Assembly (NCBI GenBank): GCA_028583605.1
Contig: CM053331.1
Coordinates: forward strand, 10,524,857 to 10,588,856
DNA: 64,000 bases
Direction of reading: 5' to 3'
Source of the DNA: Dastarcus helophoroides
Lineage: Eukaryota > Arthropoda > Insecta > Coleoptera > Bothrideridae
Below, piece after piece: positions 45,236-55,849 of this stretch. The notes under the pieces were generated by a model. It did not search any database. It was not told the origin of the DNA and saw nothing but the letters and a program-made list of their open reading frames with translations. A program made the position numbers and the translations under genes. The number at the start of each line of letters is the position of its first letter. Position 1 is the stretch's first letter.

Positions 45236-45602
45236 CGCTCTTTCTTAAACAAGAATGGGTTGTTATTTTTGAGGAAAATTCCGTTCGGTAACGAGTTGCA
45301 TAGCTTGGAAGTTCTATAGAAAAAAGAGTCTCCGTAGACACTATGTTAAGCTAGACCGCTCAGAAATTTGCTGTCTCCGACTGTCTTGTATGCATCAAAA
45401 ATCTTGCTTTTGGGGGGACCAACTCCATTAGTTCTCGTGAGTGTCTCCCATAAAAGTACTTGTTAAAAAGAGATAAATCGTCAATCATCCGCCTGTGCTT
45501 TAGTATTTCGAAAGAATCGGTTAAACTCTCGTCACCAATTGGGCGAGTCGCTCTTCGTTGAAATGAATCCAAAAGAGCTGAAGTGTACTTTGGGGCTGAA
45601 CT
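45236..45602 (-). mobile_element. Non-LTR retrotransposon, minus-strand copy, 3'-side piece (copy G)
   Basis: On the minus strand this encodes the C-terminal ORF2 region (SAPKYTSALLDSFQRRATR, ILKHRRMIDDLSLFNKYF, PPKARFLMHTRQSETANF) in one mostly open frame from 45668. It is cut at 45602 exactly where copy B begins, and the sequence that should continue upstream in the element resumes at 48725 (copy H). It stops short of the family's 3' UTR at about 45236, so its own 3' end is missing. Confidence 0.85.
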
Positions 45603-48600
45603 TTTTTTTTTAGTAGATGGTAGACTGGAACTTTCAGTCGTCTGAGCTAGTACCACCCCACGTATCACCAGAAGGTGGTGAAATTATGCTTACATCATGT
45701 TTCCGTCTCTGACACGTGAGTCGGTTCTTGCTATTATCCTTTCCTCATCCTGTCCTTTTTCTTATTTCCTTTTTTCATCTACTTTGATTTTTTCTTCTAA
45801 TTATTAAAAACAAAGATGATGAATTCTCTTCGTGCAAAAATTTCGGACGTAAACTACCCTCCAGTTTGGATGTCCGGGTGGGGGGTATACGAGGCAATCC
45901 AAAATCGACGGAAAATTTTAATGTACCACTGATCAAGTTTCTTTCATACAGTTCATTCAAAATTCAATTCTGTAACATTCGGAGGCTAACTCAAATCTAA
46001 ACTCGAAGCAACCTGTCCTGTCAACGAGAAGAAGCACTTGAATCTGCTGATCATGATGTGATCTGGCTGAAAATCTGCTCCAGAAACGAAGTAATATTCA
46101 TTTGTTCACTTTACTTGTCTCCAAACGATCCCTCATACAGACAGCTCTTCTCTTATCTCTCCGTAACCTTCACCTTCACCTACAGACGAACTATCCAAAA
46201 GCTAAGGTTGTATTTCTCGGTGACTTCAACGTACACAACATCCCCTGGTTAAAGTTTTCTTCCCGAATTGACGACGCGGGAAGAGTGGCAGAGGCTTTCG
46301 ACATCACTTGTGGACTATTGTAATTAGTGTAGGAACCCACAGGAATTCCTGATGTAATCTATCTGATGTATCTAATGTAATCTAATCTACTCGACCTTTT
46401 CCTTACAAATTCACCAAATTTGTATAAAATCTCTGTGACATCACCGCTTGGAAATTCGGATCACAAGATTGTAGCAGCCTCTCGCTCGCTTTATATGCCA
46501 CCTCCTTTCCAGACGCAGTCCTGTAAGGTTTGGCACTTTAAATCTGCAAACTGGGAAGAATTAAGAGATTTCTTCGCATCTTTTTCTTGGCAAGAAGTCT
46601 ACTTTAACTCAGACAACCCTTCCTTAGTCGCCGAATATATCTCGGAATCTATCCTGATTGGTATGGAATGCTCAATTCCCCACTCCTAAAAAAGTCTGCC
46701 TCCAGTAAATCGTGGTTCAGTAAAAAATGTGCCCAGGCTACCTTCTGCAAAAATCGCGCATATAAAATCGTTAGCGAAATAATCCCTCAGTCAAGACTCG
46801 GACCATATTTGTAGATGCACAAAATTCCTGTAAACAGGTTATTGACGAGGCAAAAGGGGATTTCGATAGTAAAATGCGCCAGAGGCTTATCAGCTGACCG
46901 AACGGTTCCAGGTCCTTTTGGGAATTTGCAAAGTCGATTGGAAAGAGTTTTACACCTTCAAATTTTCCACCTTTACTCGATGAAAATAGCAATATTGCTA
47001 CTACCTCCAAGGAAAAGGCTGACATGTTAGCCTTAAGGTTTGCTGAAAATTCAAATCTTGATTCTCGAAACGCGAAACCTCCTATTCTTCCTAAGGTTGG
47101 CTCTTCCATGCCTAAAGTTGTTTTCAGACAACGCACAATCGGGAAGATTCTCCTTGAATTTGACACCTCGAAAGCTTCTGGCCTTGATGGTATTCCCGCT
47201 ATTGTTCTTAAGAAGTGCGCCCCAGAGTTGACCCCTGTCCTAAGCAAATTGTTCACACTCTCTTACAACAAAGATGTGTTCCCTTACATTTGGAAATCCG
47301 CTAGAGTGCAGCCTGTCCCTAAAAAGGGAAAAAGGAATCTGGCTAACACCTATCGCCCTATATCTTTGTCACCCGTTATATCTAAAATGATGGAAAAGGA
47401 TATCAACTTCGAGATTCTCAAATATTTGGAGAAAAATACAATCATCCTTGACAGGCAATACGGTTTTAGACAACAACGTTCCATTGGCAATTTACTGGCC
47501 TATGTTACTCATATCTGTAACCCAGATATGGAAAAATATGGTGAGACTAGGATTATGGCATTGGATATCTCAAAGGCTTTTGACAGGGTCTGGCACCGAT
47601 TTCTTTTCGCCAAATTAACATCTCATGGTCTTCCTCCTGAACTCTGTCATTTGATATCCAATTTTCTCGCTGACAGATCTCTTCAGGTCGTCGTCGATGG
47701 CATCTCATCCGAGACATTTGTGATTAACGCGGGGGTGCCTCAGGGGTCTGTTCTGTCTCCTACTTTATTTTTTTACACATAAACGATCTCTTAGCTTTAA
47801 CTTCCCATTCTATATACAGCTACGCAGATGATAGTAACCTTGTGTCATCTATTTTCTCCGACAAACCATTATCTATTGCTGCTTCAGATCGACTAAGGGA
47901 ACAGCGGATACAGACAATAAATCGGGATCTCGAGATTATTCTGGAATAATGTAGGAACAATTTGGTCGATTTTATTTCTTCAAAAATTCAGGCCGCGGTT
48001 TTCTCTAAGAAAACATCAAGGGATAATGCAACAAACATACTAATGGACGGTAAAATCCTTCCGATGGGATCTAATCTATCTATTTTAGGAGTTAATGCGA
48101 GCACTAACTTCTCTTGGGACGATCATGTGCGCGCCATTGCCAAATTTGCCTTTCAGAAACTAGGCTTTCTTTTTAGAGGTAAAAGGTACTTCGTATCTCA
48201 TCAGTTATTAGCACTATACAAAGCTCAAGTTAGGCCAACACTAGAATACCCTTCTTATGTTTGTAGTTTAGCCCCAAAACACATTTTAGCTCAGCTCTCT
48301 TGGATTCAATTCAAAGAAAAGCGATTTGCCTACTTGATGACGAGAGTCTGACCGCTCTCTCGCAACACTAGACTTGACTTGTCTCCTTTCTATAAGTACT
48401 ATCATGGAAAATGCTCGCAGGAACTAATAGGATTAATCCCCTTAACGGCAAGAGTCTTGAGGCGTACTAGACAGTCGAAGACAGCAAATTCCTCTGCGGT
48501 CCAGCTTGACACAGTGAGCGCTTTTGTTTAGGAAGACTCTTTTCTCTATAGAACTTTCAAGTTATGGAACTTGTTACCGAAAGGAATTGTCCCCAAAAAT

Positions 48601-48724
48601 TACAACCTATTCTTGTTTAAAGGGGCGATTCATCGCCAGCTATCCTTGTTTCCGCATCCTACTTGCAGTGCTTTGAAAGCCTAATGGGGTTACCCTTTGC
48701 GAGTGGATTAAACTTTAAAAAAAA
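45603..48724 (+). mobile_element. Non-LTR retrotransposon copy B, inserted into a minus-strand copy
   Basis: The most complete member in the window (about 3.1 kb). It sits between GAACT (45598-45602) and GAACC (48725-48729), a probable 5-bp target duplication. The flanking sequences join into a continuous minus-strand relative (copies G plus H). The 3' end is GTGGATTAAACTTTAAAAAA. The first 350 bp precede ORF2 and hold no recognised ORF1. ORF2 follows from about 45956. Confidence 0.88.
45956..48690 (+). pseudogene. ORF2 pseudogene: APE endonuclease plus reverse transcriptase, copy B
   Basis: The endonuclease start is visible as FKIQFCNIRRLTQ (45956 on), then a short deletion-shortened segment, HDVIWLK, LGDFNVHNIPWLKFSS (about 46215-46262) and GNSDHKIVAA (about 46449-46478). 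The RT part is open for about 250 codons (47024-47782): SKASGLDGIPAIVLKK, YRPISLSPVISKM, motif A ALDISKAFDRVWHR and motif B GVPQGSVLSPTLF. A one-base deletion in the T run at about 47767-47774 shifts the frame just before the YADDSNLV box (about 47820-47840), which itself is intact. More frameshifts, a TAA and a deletion damage the C-terminal region. Confidence 0.9.
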
Positions 48725-49180
48725 GAACCCCAAACATAGGAACAGTATTCTAGGGTTGGCCTAAGTTAAGCTTTGTATAGTGTGAGTAGCGAATGGGATG
48801 TAAAATATTTTTTAGCTCAAAAAAGGAAACCTAGCTTTTGAAAAGCGGATTTGGCAATGGCGGCCACATAATCGTCCCAAGAGAAGTTAGTGCTCGCATT
48901 CACTCCTAAGATAGGCAGATTTAATTTCATCGGAAGAATTTAACCATCCATGAGTTTGTTTGTTACATTATCCCTTGATGTTTTCTTAGAGAAAACCACG
49001 GCCTGAGTTTTTGAGGCTTTGAAGTCGACTAGATTTTTATTTACCCCATTTCAAAGTGATTTCGAGACCCAAATTGATCATCGGTATCTGCTGTCTCCTT
49101 AGGTGATCTGAAGCAGCGACGGATATTGGTTTGTCGCAGAAAAAAGATGACACCAGGCTACTGTCATCTGTGTAACTGTA
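48725..49180 (-). mobile_element. Non-LTR retrotransposon, minus-strand copy, 5'-side piece (copy H)
   Basis: On the minus strand it carries the RT active-site region, SYTDDSSLVSSFFCDKPISV from 49178 downward, then the segment up to GAATACTG near 48750. It continues into copy G across the copy B insertion. The active-site box reads YTDD instead of YADD (codon at 49169-49171). Beyond 49180 the sequence is AT array, so the element is 5'-truncated there. Confidence 0.85.
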
Positions 49181-49189
49181 TAACAAGTA

Positions 49190-51050
49190 ACATTCTAAAT
49201 TTCTATTTTTCTTCAAAATGTTGGCCCAGTTTAAAATTTTAACAGAAAAGAAAATTAAAAATCTCAAATGCAAATTTCTTTAATGCAAAAATTTGAGAAT
49301 ATGGGAAAAGACTTTTCTCTGTTTTGATTTTCTTTTGCAAAAACAAACATTTTAATTTAAAATTAAGAAAATATTTTTATACCTATTTTGAATTGTTTCC
49401 AAACTTTAGCAGATAATGTAGAAATTTTAATTTTGAAGTCGAAATTTAGAGAAAAAAAATTGATATCTGGACTTTGGAATTCTAGCAAAAATCATTTCCA
49501 TTTGGATTTAAGGATTTTCTCCAAATTTGCAACTCAAATTTATTTTTGACTTTCCGATTTTTTGTTCAATAGATTTTTTATTACGATTTTCTTCCGAATT
49601 CAAAATTATTTCCAGTTTCTAATTTCCCTTTAACTTTTTTTGTCAATCATAGAATTTCGGTTTTGGTTTCTAAATTTCGATTTTATTTACAAACTTTTAC
49701 TTTATATGCAAAATTTTTGGAATAAAGTTAAAAATTTTAGTTTAAAATATTTTTTAAATTCAAAATTTTAAACAATGCTTAAATATTTAAATGTAACATT
49801 CAAACTTTTCCGAACAAAAAGGAATTTTCAGTAAAAAAAAGACGAAATGTCTAAATTAATGTTTTGTCCTTGCACTTTTCTTCAAAATTTAAATTTTTGT
49901 TTTAAAACTCTTAGTTTAAGCCTGTAATTTATAAATATTCAACAGAAGTTTTTAAGGAACTGACTGGTCCTTAGTTATTTTTAAAAATTTATTACAAATA
50001 TTGTCCTGTAAAAATAAGATTAAAAAACCCAACACTTGTTCGCATTTCGATACCCAAGCTGTCATCTTCAGAGAGATACTCTGATAACTATTGAAACGTG
50101 TTAGAGAAAGTGTCGTGCTTTTTAATTTTTCTTGGTTTCAGGGGACAAGATTTGTGTATCAATTATTTAATAAAAAGTTTTTAATTAAAAAAGGAGCCAA
50201 ATATTTTTTAACATTTCGATATTGAACTCTTTAATTTTTCGACTTTAATCTCAAGACTTTGTTTTTTATTCCAAAAAATTAAAAAATCTAAAATTTATTA
50301 AAATTTCAGCATTTCTAAATTTTTTAATGTTGAATAGTTTCATTTTTTCATTTTGAAATTTTCAGGTGAAACCTGATTTTTCACAGATTTTATCTATTTG
50401 TTTAAAAAATTTAAATTCATCATCAGAAAATCAAATTTCAAATTTTTTGAAATCACTTTTTTCAAAATATTTTGATTCAGATAACCATTTTCTAAAAAGG
50501 TGGAATTTTAACTACAAAATTGTTCTTTATTTTCATTGCAAAATTGCTCAGTATAGTTAAAATTTTCTAAACGAAGTCGAAAATTTGATTTTGCAGTCGA
50601 AATTTTTTAAGAAAGATATAGAAATTTGATTTAGAGAGTTTTCAGAAAATAGTGGTTTTGATTGCACTCGAAATTCTAGCTTATCTCGAAATTTTCAGTT
50701 TTATTATCAAATTTCTAACTTTTTAAAATGTATTTAAATTTAAAACAAATTTTGTTTTAGGCTTTAAATTTTTCCCCAAATTTTGATTTTCACGTAAGTA
50801 ATTTGCTCGTTTCCTCGAAATTCGCCTTAAGTCGAATTCTTAAGTAAAAAATTAGAAACTTAAAACTATAACTTCAAATTTCAAGAAGAATGGAGTTTCT
50901 CAAAACGGATAATTCTAAACACTGTTTTTATTTTTCTCCAGAAGTTTTCAGTTTAATCTACTCAATGACAGTGATGGGTACAAAATCTAAAACTCTTATC
51001 TGAAAATTTCTAATTTTTTTCTCCTCATAGTGTTAACGTTGTAATAAAAT
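49190..51050. repeat. AT-rich motif array with mixed strand bias
   Basis: Degenerate AAATTTCGA and TTTTCAAAATTT blocks on both strands. It surrounds the hairpin MITE at 49965-50190. No gene. Confidence 0.5.
49965..50190. mobile_element. Hairpin MITE related to 9890-10100
   Basis: The left arm runs GGTCCTTAGTTATTTTTAAA, TTGTCCTG, AAGATTAAAAAACCCAACAC, ATTTCGATACCCAAGCTGTC. The right arm, reversed, gives TTGTCCCCTGAAACCAAG, AAAATTAAAAAGCACGACAC and CGTTTCAATAGTTATCAGAG. The centre lies at the CAGAGAGATACTCTG segment (about 50070-50085). The arms are clearly diverged. Confidence 0.65.
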
Positions 51051-51315
51051 TCAGAAAAAAGTTGAGATTTTCTAGATTATGATAGGAATAGCGAGAAGAA
51101 AGACAAAACATGAAGCTTAGGAAATTTGAATATCAAATTTTAGTAATAATTTGGATATTTTCTTGATAATCAGTTCGTGCCTAAACTTAAATTTGTAATT
51201 TATTATTTTGAAAATGTTCACCTCAAAACACTATACATACGCCAGCGGTGAATAATAACAGTTCAGTTTCTAATTTAAATATCGCTCTAATGGTACAAGA
51301 ACTTTAGTAATTAAT
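51051..51315. other. Short non-coding stretch
   Basis: May include the decayed upstream part of the hAT transposase fossil that follows (ACAAGAACTTTAGTAATTAA), but no motif is secure. Confidence 0.3.
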
Positions 51316-51582
51316 TTGCAGCTATTATTTTTAGAGTTAATATTTTCCAAGTTATATGTATTAAAAACAGAGTTGGAAGTTATTTTTTCACGACTGGATT
51401 TTGTGAATATTATTGCTGCCATAAATTCAGTATCATTTATATTAGAAAAAATATTTTCTGACGCGGTAAAGTTGGTAAATTCAATTTCAAGAACAGCAGA
51501 ATCAAAGTGCTGCTTTTCGACGTTAAAAAGGATCAAAGGTTTTTTGAGTAATACCTTGAAAAGTGAGTGTTTAAATACGTGA
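51316..51582 (+). pseudogene. hAT transposase C-terminal (dimerisation) fossil
   Basis: An 88-codon frame with no ATG start. Residues 60-81 read TAESKCCFSTLKRIKGFLSN plus TL, which matches the hAT-family C-terminal dimerisation motif (typically ER-C/S-FS-L-KRIK-LR-TM, also seen in domesticated ZMYM/THAP-like proteins). The preceding FSDAVKLVNSIS fits the upstream part of that domain. In this copy the usual ER before CFS is replaced by KC and the R of LRNT by S. No zinc finger or catalytic region is recognisable nearby. It is a broken remnant, not a gene. Confidence 0.65.
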
Positions 51583-52109
51583 GCGATGATTGTCGTAAAC
51601 TAAAATATGATGGAGGATATAGGTAGATATGAGAAAGTAATAAATAATTTAATTTCTTGGAAAGATCTTAGGACAGAAAAAAGTTCGTGTGTTTTTGTAT
51701 AGTTTAAATACAACCTTGTGACCATTCATTTAATCTCCAAAGCCAAAGACAATTTTTATGAAAACGCGATTTAATATTATTTTCATGAAAACAGAAATAA
51801 TTTTAATTGAATACATTTTGCGTGCATCTGCATAGCTCTGCTAGAAATAGGTGCATCAAATAAGTTACCATCAACTATAAGAGGCAAGATTTAATATTTT
51901 GGTTCTAATGTATTTTTTGACTGATCCTGTTGTGTTTTTCTCATTTAAAAGTAATCTAGGTATTTTGATGATGCAAAGAATTTTTCACTTACACCTCGTA
52001 TTTAAATATCCATATGAAAAATGTTCCTTAGTATGCATATACAAACCGTTAGTTGAAACGCATGCAAATATCTGCGCTATTCTAAAATACAATAAAAATA
52101 CGCTTTTTA
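51583..52109. other. Non-coding stretch
   Basis: An 85-codon plus frame (51899-52156) crosses into the Tc1 terminus and is not supported. Nothing else is recognised. Confidence 0.3.
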
Positions 52110-52111
52110 TA

Positions 52112-52139
52112 CACTTCTCCACAAAATTAACGCACCACT
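52112..52139 (+). repeat. Tc1 left terminal inverted repeat
   Basis: 28 bp, identical to the reverse complement of 53616-53643, preceded by TATA. Confidence 0.92.
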
Positions 52140-52323
52140 TGGAAATTTCGAGATAACTAAACAATTATCTCAAAATCATATAATTTGATATTCAGAACTT
52201 TAACACCTTAAGGATTAAATGACTTTTATTTTCCCAGTCATTTAATGACAGTAGTTTTTAAGATTTATTCAATACTTAACAAAATATTGCAAAATTCTAA
52301 TTTTTTCAAATTTTTTTTTAAGG

Positions 52324-53361
52324 TTAATATTGTGTGTTTCTCCCTTTACTGCGGATAACAGCTTCACACCGACATGGCAGACTCTCTATTAAACTTGTTA
52401 TCTCCCTTTGATCTAGTCCATCCCAAATTTCTAGAATTCTTTCTTGTACCTCACCAAGGGTAGCTGGAGGGGGCATAAGAGCTTTGACTTGCTTTCCAAT
52501 AATGTCCCACAAATGTTCTATGGGATTCAGGTCTGGACTTCTTGCTGGCCAGTCCAAAACCTGAATACCAACTTCATCAAAGTATTCTCTCACTATTCTA
52601 GCAATGTGTGGTTTCGCATTATCTTGCATTAGAATAAAATCATCGCCAATATAGGGACCGTATGGCACGACATGTTCTCGTACAATTTCGGTTATGTATC
52701 GTCGACTATTCAATGAACCTCGATTGATCACCTGCAAGTCTGTGTGACCCGTTGAAGAGATACCACCCCATACCATTACTGATCCGCCACCAAAAACTTG
52801 GACTGGTCTTATGTTGCATTGGTCATACCGTTCGTTTCTTCGTCGAAACACTCTCACACGTCTATCATTGTTAAACAGACAAAATCTGGACTCGTCTGTG
52901 AATAAGACACGAGCCCATTCGGCGTTGGTCCAATTGACGTGATCTCTAGCAAATTGTAGTCTTATTCGGCGATGGTCTGCCGTTAAGAATGGACCCCTGG
53001 CTGGAATTCTAGGGTGCAACTCGTCAGCAGCAAGCCGCCTTCTAACCGTTTCTATGCTAACTTGCAGATTATGTGTGGTTGCAAGCTGGATTTGCAAACT
53101 TCTACAGGTTGTAAATCTCTCACGTAATGCACGGAGTCTCAAAAAACGATCTTGTAGAGCGGTTGTTTTGCTAGGCCTTCCTTGTCCTGGTTTTCTTTAA
53201 TTCGTATTTGTTTCCCGGAACCGTTGCATGACACGAGAAATTATTGAATGTCATACCCCAAGTCTTTGGGCAATGCTTCGGTAACTTAATCCTTCATCGG
53301 CTAATGTTACAGTCTGAACACACTTATCACGACTTAAATTGCGCGAAACACGGTTTATCTT
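52324..53361 (-). pseudogene. Tc1-family DD34E transposase, N-terminal stops
   Basis: The enzyme cuts and pastes the element using a DDE catalytic triad. Read on the minus strand from 53361, the N-terminal helix-turn-helix is recognisable (LADEGLSYRSIAQRLGV), then an in-frame TGA (53251-53253), MQRFRETNTN, an in-frame TAA (53197-53199) and the AT-hook-like RKPGQGRPSKT. From there the frame is open to the stop at 52324-52326. The catalytic domain is complete: FTDESRF (first D), LMQDNAKPH (second D) and PDLNPIEHLWD (E). There are 34 residues between the second D and E, which is the Tc1 signature. The C-terminus CEAVIRSKGRNTQY is normal for the family. No ATG is seen before the first stop and a TAA precedes it (53362-53364). 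The gene is therefore dead by only a few substitutions. Confidence 0.93.
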
Positions 53362-53615
53362 TTAAAAATAATGTTTTTCAATCCAAAATGCCAAACCACA
53401 CCTCAAACAGTCAATTAGACAGAACTCTAATGGAACAACACAAAATCCTGTTTTATGTTGTTTATACCTTATTTTGTTTTTTTCTTGATACCAGCTGCAA
53501 AATGGACCAACAAAAAAAAAACAGCATTTATCACATCCTAACATGATATGCTAATGTCCATGCGTGTGAAAATTTTAAATTATTCGCACATGTACATGAT
53601 TTTTCATAAAAGGAT

Positions 53616-53643
53616 AGTGGTGCGTTAATTTTGTGGAGAAGTG
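53616..53643 (-). repeat. Tc1 right terminal inverted repeat
   Basis: 28 bp, the exact mirror of 52112-52139, followed by TATA. Confidence 0.92.
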
Positions 53644-53645
53644 TA

Positions 53646-54569
53646 TAATATTTCAGTTTGTTACCAAAATTAGTATTTTACTGATTGTCAGTCTTCAGAA
53701 TACTAAGTAGATTACTATATTGTAAATCTAAGATTAAGGATATGGGGGCGAACTAAACGTTGAAATAAAATACATCACATTCGTCTTTTCAATGCTTTTC
53801 CTCGTAACGGAGGATAAAGACATTTTCCCAGTAAGCAAAATATATGGTTCAAACTACTTGTTCAACACTCCCACGGAAAGATTCGGAGAACGGCGTTGGT
53901 ATATTATCAGAGATGCTTGCAATTCAGTCAAGATTTTTCCAATTTCCCTGGCAATTTTCTTGGATTTCCCATCCCGTTTCACAACTTCTCATAATAGGTA
54001 ATGCTGTCTTCCTTTCCAATAGAGAAACCGTCAAATGGTTTAAAAATAGGGATAATACAAATAGAAATAAAGATGGAAAATAAATAAGTCCGTGCCCCTA
54101 GCTGTCTCGTAAAGGATAATAAAATCATTTAAAGTAAGAAGACCTACTTCGTTTCGAGATTTCTGGAGAGATTGGAGAGGCGGAGGTTTAATTTGTTGCA
54201 ACTGCTTTATGGGAAAACGTTTGTGTTCCTTTACATTGTTTGTTTTTATTGCAACAGTATTGGAACTCTGCACAATAAAAATACATTAAAATTGTGTTCA
54301 TTGCTTGTAAGTCATAGAAGCAGCAGAAATCGAAACACTATTGCTTTATCTTTACTTTGTGGTACCTTACAATATTCATAACATGATGTGTTACGTAGTA
54401 TGTAGGCCACATGCTGTGGACTATTATTATTTGCTAGGTTGTTTGTAAATTGACAGGGTATACTCATGTGGACTCTTCTTGATAAAAGAGAAATATTTTA
54501 TCCAGTTAATTTTGCATTTTTAAGTCGACATTTCTAGGATAAAATCCAAATTTGAGTTTATAATTAAAA
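53646..54569. other. Non-coding stretch
   Basis: Short open frames on both strands (53792-54083 plus, 54040-54273 minus) overlap each other and match nothing known. No element end recognised. Confidence 0.3.
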
Positions 54570-55210
54570 TGTTTCTTTTGAAAATTCGGAATTTATTTGC
54601 TTTTTTATAGATTTTTTGTAAATTTTCGTCAGATGTTACTAATAGTGTTACATGAGAAATCCAAAGATCTGTGCGGGTGTCGAAGCTGCGATATTCAATG
54701 TCAAATTTAGGATTTTCAATATCTGAGGTATAGGGCAGTAGAGGGGAAAGAATGTTTTCAAAGAGATTTATTTTAATTTATTGCGGTGAAACCTTTCTAT
54801 AGATTTTGATAAAACAGTAATATATTATGAAAGGTGATATGGTCAATAAAACAGTAAAACATGAGAATTTTTAGCGGTACCATTTTTTCTGAATCGCAAT
54901 TTGAAATTACACCTCTCACCGAATTTCGATGCTTCATTTCGTTAGGGTGACATCTTGAAGTAATGAAAACATAGCAACTCTACTACTTCCTTCAGGTGCC
55001 TTTTTTTAAAGCTTTGTTGCGTAAATTTTATCCAATGTGGAGTTCATTGTTGTCAGCTCAGAAAATCTACTGTAAAACGACTTGGGGATTTGTATTATTG
55101 TATCCACGCGGACAGTCTATGCTAAACATCGAGTATTGGAGGTTTACGTCTTGCTTAGGTAGCGGAGGTCCAACGTTCTAAAAACTTTTTGCTGCAATTA
55201 CTGCCGAATT
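54570..55210 (+). repeat. Unclassified ~600-bp dispersed repeat, copy 2
   Basis: Collinear with 22570-23190: TTTATTTTAATTTATTGCGG, AAACATGAGAATTTTTAGCG, GAATCGCAATTTGAAATTAC, TTGTCAGCTCAGAAAATCTA and ATCCACGCGGACAGTCTAT are its counterparts of the blocks there. No coding potential. Confidence 0.6.
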
Positions 55211-55609
55211 GAGCTTTTAAGACTAAAGAATTGAAAATCTTTTAGAATTTACAATACTTTAAGAAATAAAGTCAACCTTTTCTATTTAGAGTTCAAATTT
55301 CAAAACTAGTAATTCAATGTCTAAATTGAAAAATATAAAATCTCGAGTTTACTTTTCTACAAAAAATATAGTTATTTAAATCCGTGCCCATTTTACGTCT
55401 TCAGAGAAACAATGCTAATCCGTGGGCCGACCACTAGACTGGTTTAAAAATCTAGCTATTTAATACAAACATTTGTGAATACTAAACCCGTTTCGTTTTT
55501 TTTGCATGCTTTTTAATATTTGCATTCGCATTCGCAAGAAATAATGCGAATATATTGCGAATGTATTTGGCAATAAAACGGAAAATTATTTACACATGCA
55601 CTGCTAAGG
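55211..55609. other. Non-coding stretch with GCATTCGC motifs
   Basis: TTGCATTCGCATTCGCAAG (55518-55536) and ATGCGAATATATTGCGAATG resemble the subterminal motifs seen beside the hAT-type right end at 57496. This may be the decayed left part of that element, but no left terminus is clear. Confidence 0.35.
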
Positions 55610-55800
55610 CAGGGTTTCTTAAACTGGGGCTCAGTGACCTTTGAAGTATCAATATCATGAGTCCAAATTAGTAGCGTACCTAACAACTGTGGTGATTATT
55701 TAGTCCCACCTAATAAGAAGTATTTTTTAATTCCCATTTTTCGCTTTCTCCCTTCTCTTATTTTTTAATTTTCTTTCTCATTAGCTTAAAAAAACGCACT
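55610..55800 (+). mobile_element. hAT-type transposon terminus (left end)
   Basis: CAGGGTTTCTTAAACTGGGG at 55610 matches the general CAGNGGTTCTCAAACTGTGG layout of a common hAT terminus group, followed by CTCAGTGACCTTTGAAG. No matching right end was identified. A T-rich motif array follows inside. Confidence 0.5.
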
Positions 55801-55849
55801 AGGTCGTTTGCTCTCCCCTATTTCATACAATGAACTGAAAATTTATATT

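Larger units (their letters stand above)
52112..53643 (-). mobile_element. Complete Tc1-like transposon
   Basis: Perfect 28-bp terminal inverted repeats: the left begins CACTTCTCCACAAAATTAAC (52112-52139) and the right is its exact reverse complement (53616-53643). TA flanks both ends (52110-52111 and 53644-53645), with a further TA beyond each. At 1,532 bp it has the normal length of a full Tc1 element with one transposase gene, here on the minus strand. Intact termini suggest it could still be mobilised in trans, and the insertion is among the youngest in the window. Confidence 0.92.

Noticed and set aside
52444..52632. Plus-strand open frame inside the Tc1 element
   Set aside because: Antisense to the transposase catalytic domain.
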